From positions 1-16,198 of the forward strand of contig JAPZLL010000101.1 of NCBI GenBank assembly GCA_036250225.1: 16,198 nt of DNA, given 5' to 3'. The stretch comes from Cercophora sp. LCS_1. Lineage: Eukaryota > Ascomycota > Sordariomycetes > Sordariales > Lasiosphaeriaceae. Below the pieces are notes generated by a model, which did not search any database, had not been told where the DNA came from, and saw only the letters and a list, made by a program, of their open reading frames with translations. Shown here piece after piece: positions 16,104 to 16,198 of this stretch. How positions within the stretch are numbered: position 1 is the stretch's first letter; each line of letters begins with the position of its first letter. The translations under genes were made by a program, and so were the position numbers.

Positions 16104-16198
16104 TGTTAAAACAGGGTGCTGCCCACAGGGTTCGTAGTACGTAACCAGGCAGCTTACAGTGGGTTTACCCACTGTAATACGCAGCGGAAGACTTGTGC
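16104..16198 (-). mobile_element. L2 LTR, inverted copy (partial, cut by window edge)
   Basis: The last 95 bp of an L2 LTR on the minus strand: tgttaaaacagggtgctgcccac through the palindrome acagtgggtttacccactgt (16156-16175) to gaagacttgtgc. It is the near-perfect reverse complement of 15048-15141, differing by a few bases. It interrupts the G2 3' LTR. Whether it is a solo LTR or belongs to a full L2 element cannot be seen. Confidence 0.88.

Overview
This window looks like a transposon graveyard in a filamentous ascomycete (Pezizomycotina) genome. I see no host gene, tRNA, rRNA, CRISPR array or bacterial signal. Most of it is very AT-rich, TA-dense sequence. In it, broken retrotransposon genes carry in-frame TAA/TAG where Gln is expected, Asp->Asn at catalytic sites and Cys->Tyr in zinc-binding motifs. 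Together these are the C->T / G->A signature of repeat-induced point mutation (RIP). Sharply bounded GC-rich insertions (LTRs, a Tc1-like element, palindrome-rich blocks) are little mutated and so are probably younger or too short to be recognised.

Two decayed Ty3/gypsy elements are the backbone. G1 lies on the minus strand, about 1262-9542: gag ~7230-7640, protease ~6340-6960, RT in four pieces (5451-5880, 5032-5204, 3482-3527, 2472-2533) and RNase H at 1262-1507. G2 lies on the plus strand, 9543 to beyond 16103: 5' LTR, gag and protease start (10089-11764), RT end/RNase H/integrase (12073-13682), integrase C-terminus (14205-14695), chromodomain plus a long C-terminal extension (15147-15977), a polypurine tract and the start of a 3' LTR.

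Several insertions break these elements. A Tc1/mariner element (3528-5029) sits at a TA inside G1 RT; its DD34E transposase has one in-frame stop. Three copies of an unrecognised ~1 kb repeat, R1, occur (A 1508-2471, B 2534-3481, C 8297-9298), two of them with 13-15 bp target duplications, plus a 59-bp fragment at 7646-7704; copies A and B form a large inverted repeat. A solo L1 LTR (13683-14204, TSD tagct) interrupts integrase, and a solo L2 LTR (14696-15141, TSD ataag) interrupts the chromodomain. Two palindrome-rich GC blocks (5205-5450 and 11765-12072) interrupt RT or replace protease/RT. The left edge (1-1260) is a cluster of three L1 LTRs, two minus and one plus, and the right edge holds the start of an inverted L2 LTR.

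Nothing here is likely to make a complete protein. The Tc1 transposase is closest, one stop short of open. The less ordinary items are R1 (retroposon-like, conserved small ORF, class unknown), the palindrome-array U3 regions with an apparent U3 exchange between LTR subfamilies, the hairpin-array block, and the reading-frame extension after the G2 chromodomain. All names (G1, G2, R1, L1, L2) are local labels; no database was consulted.
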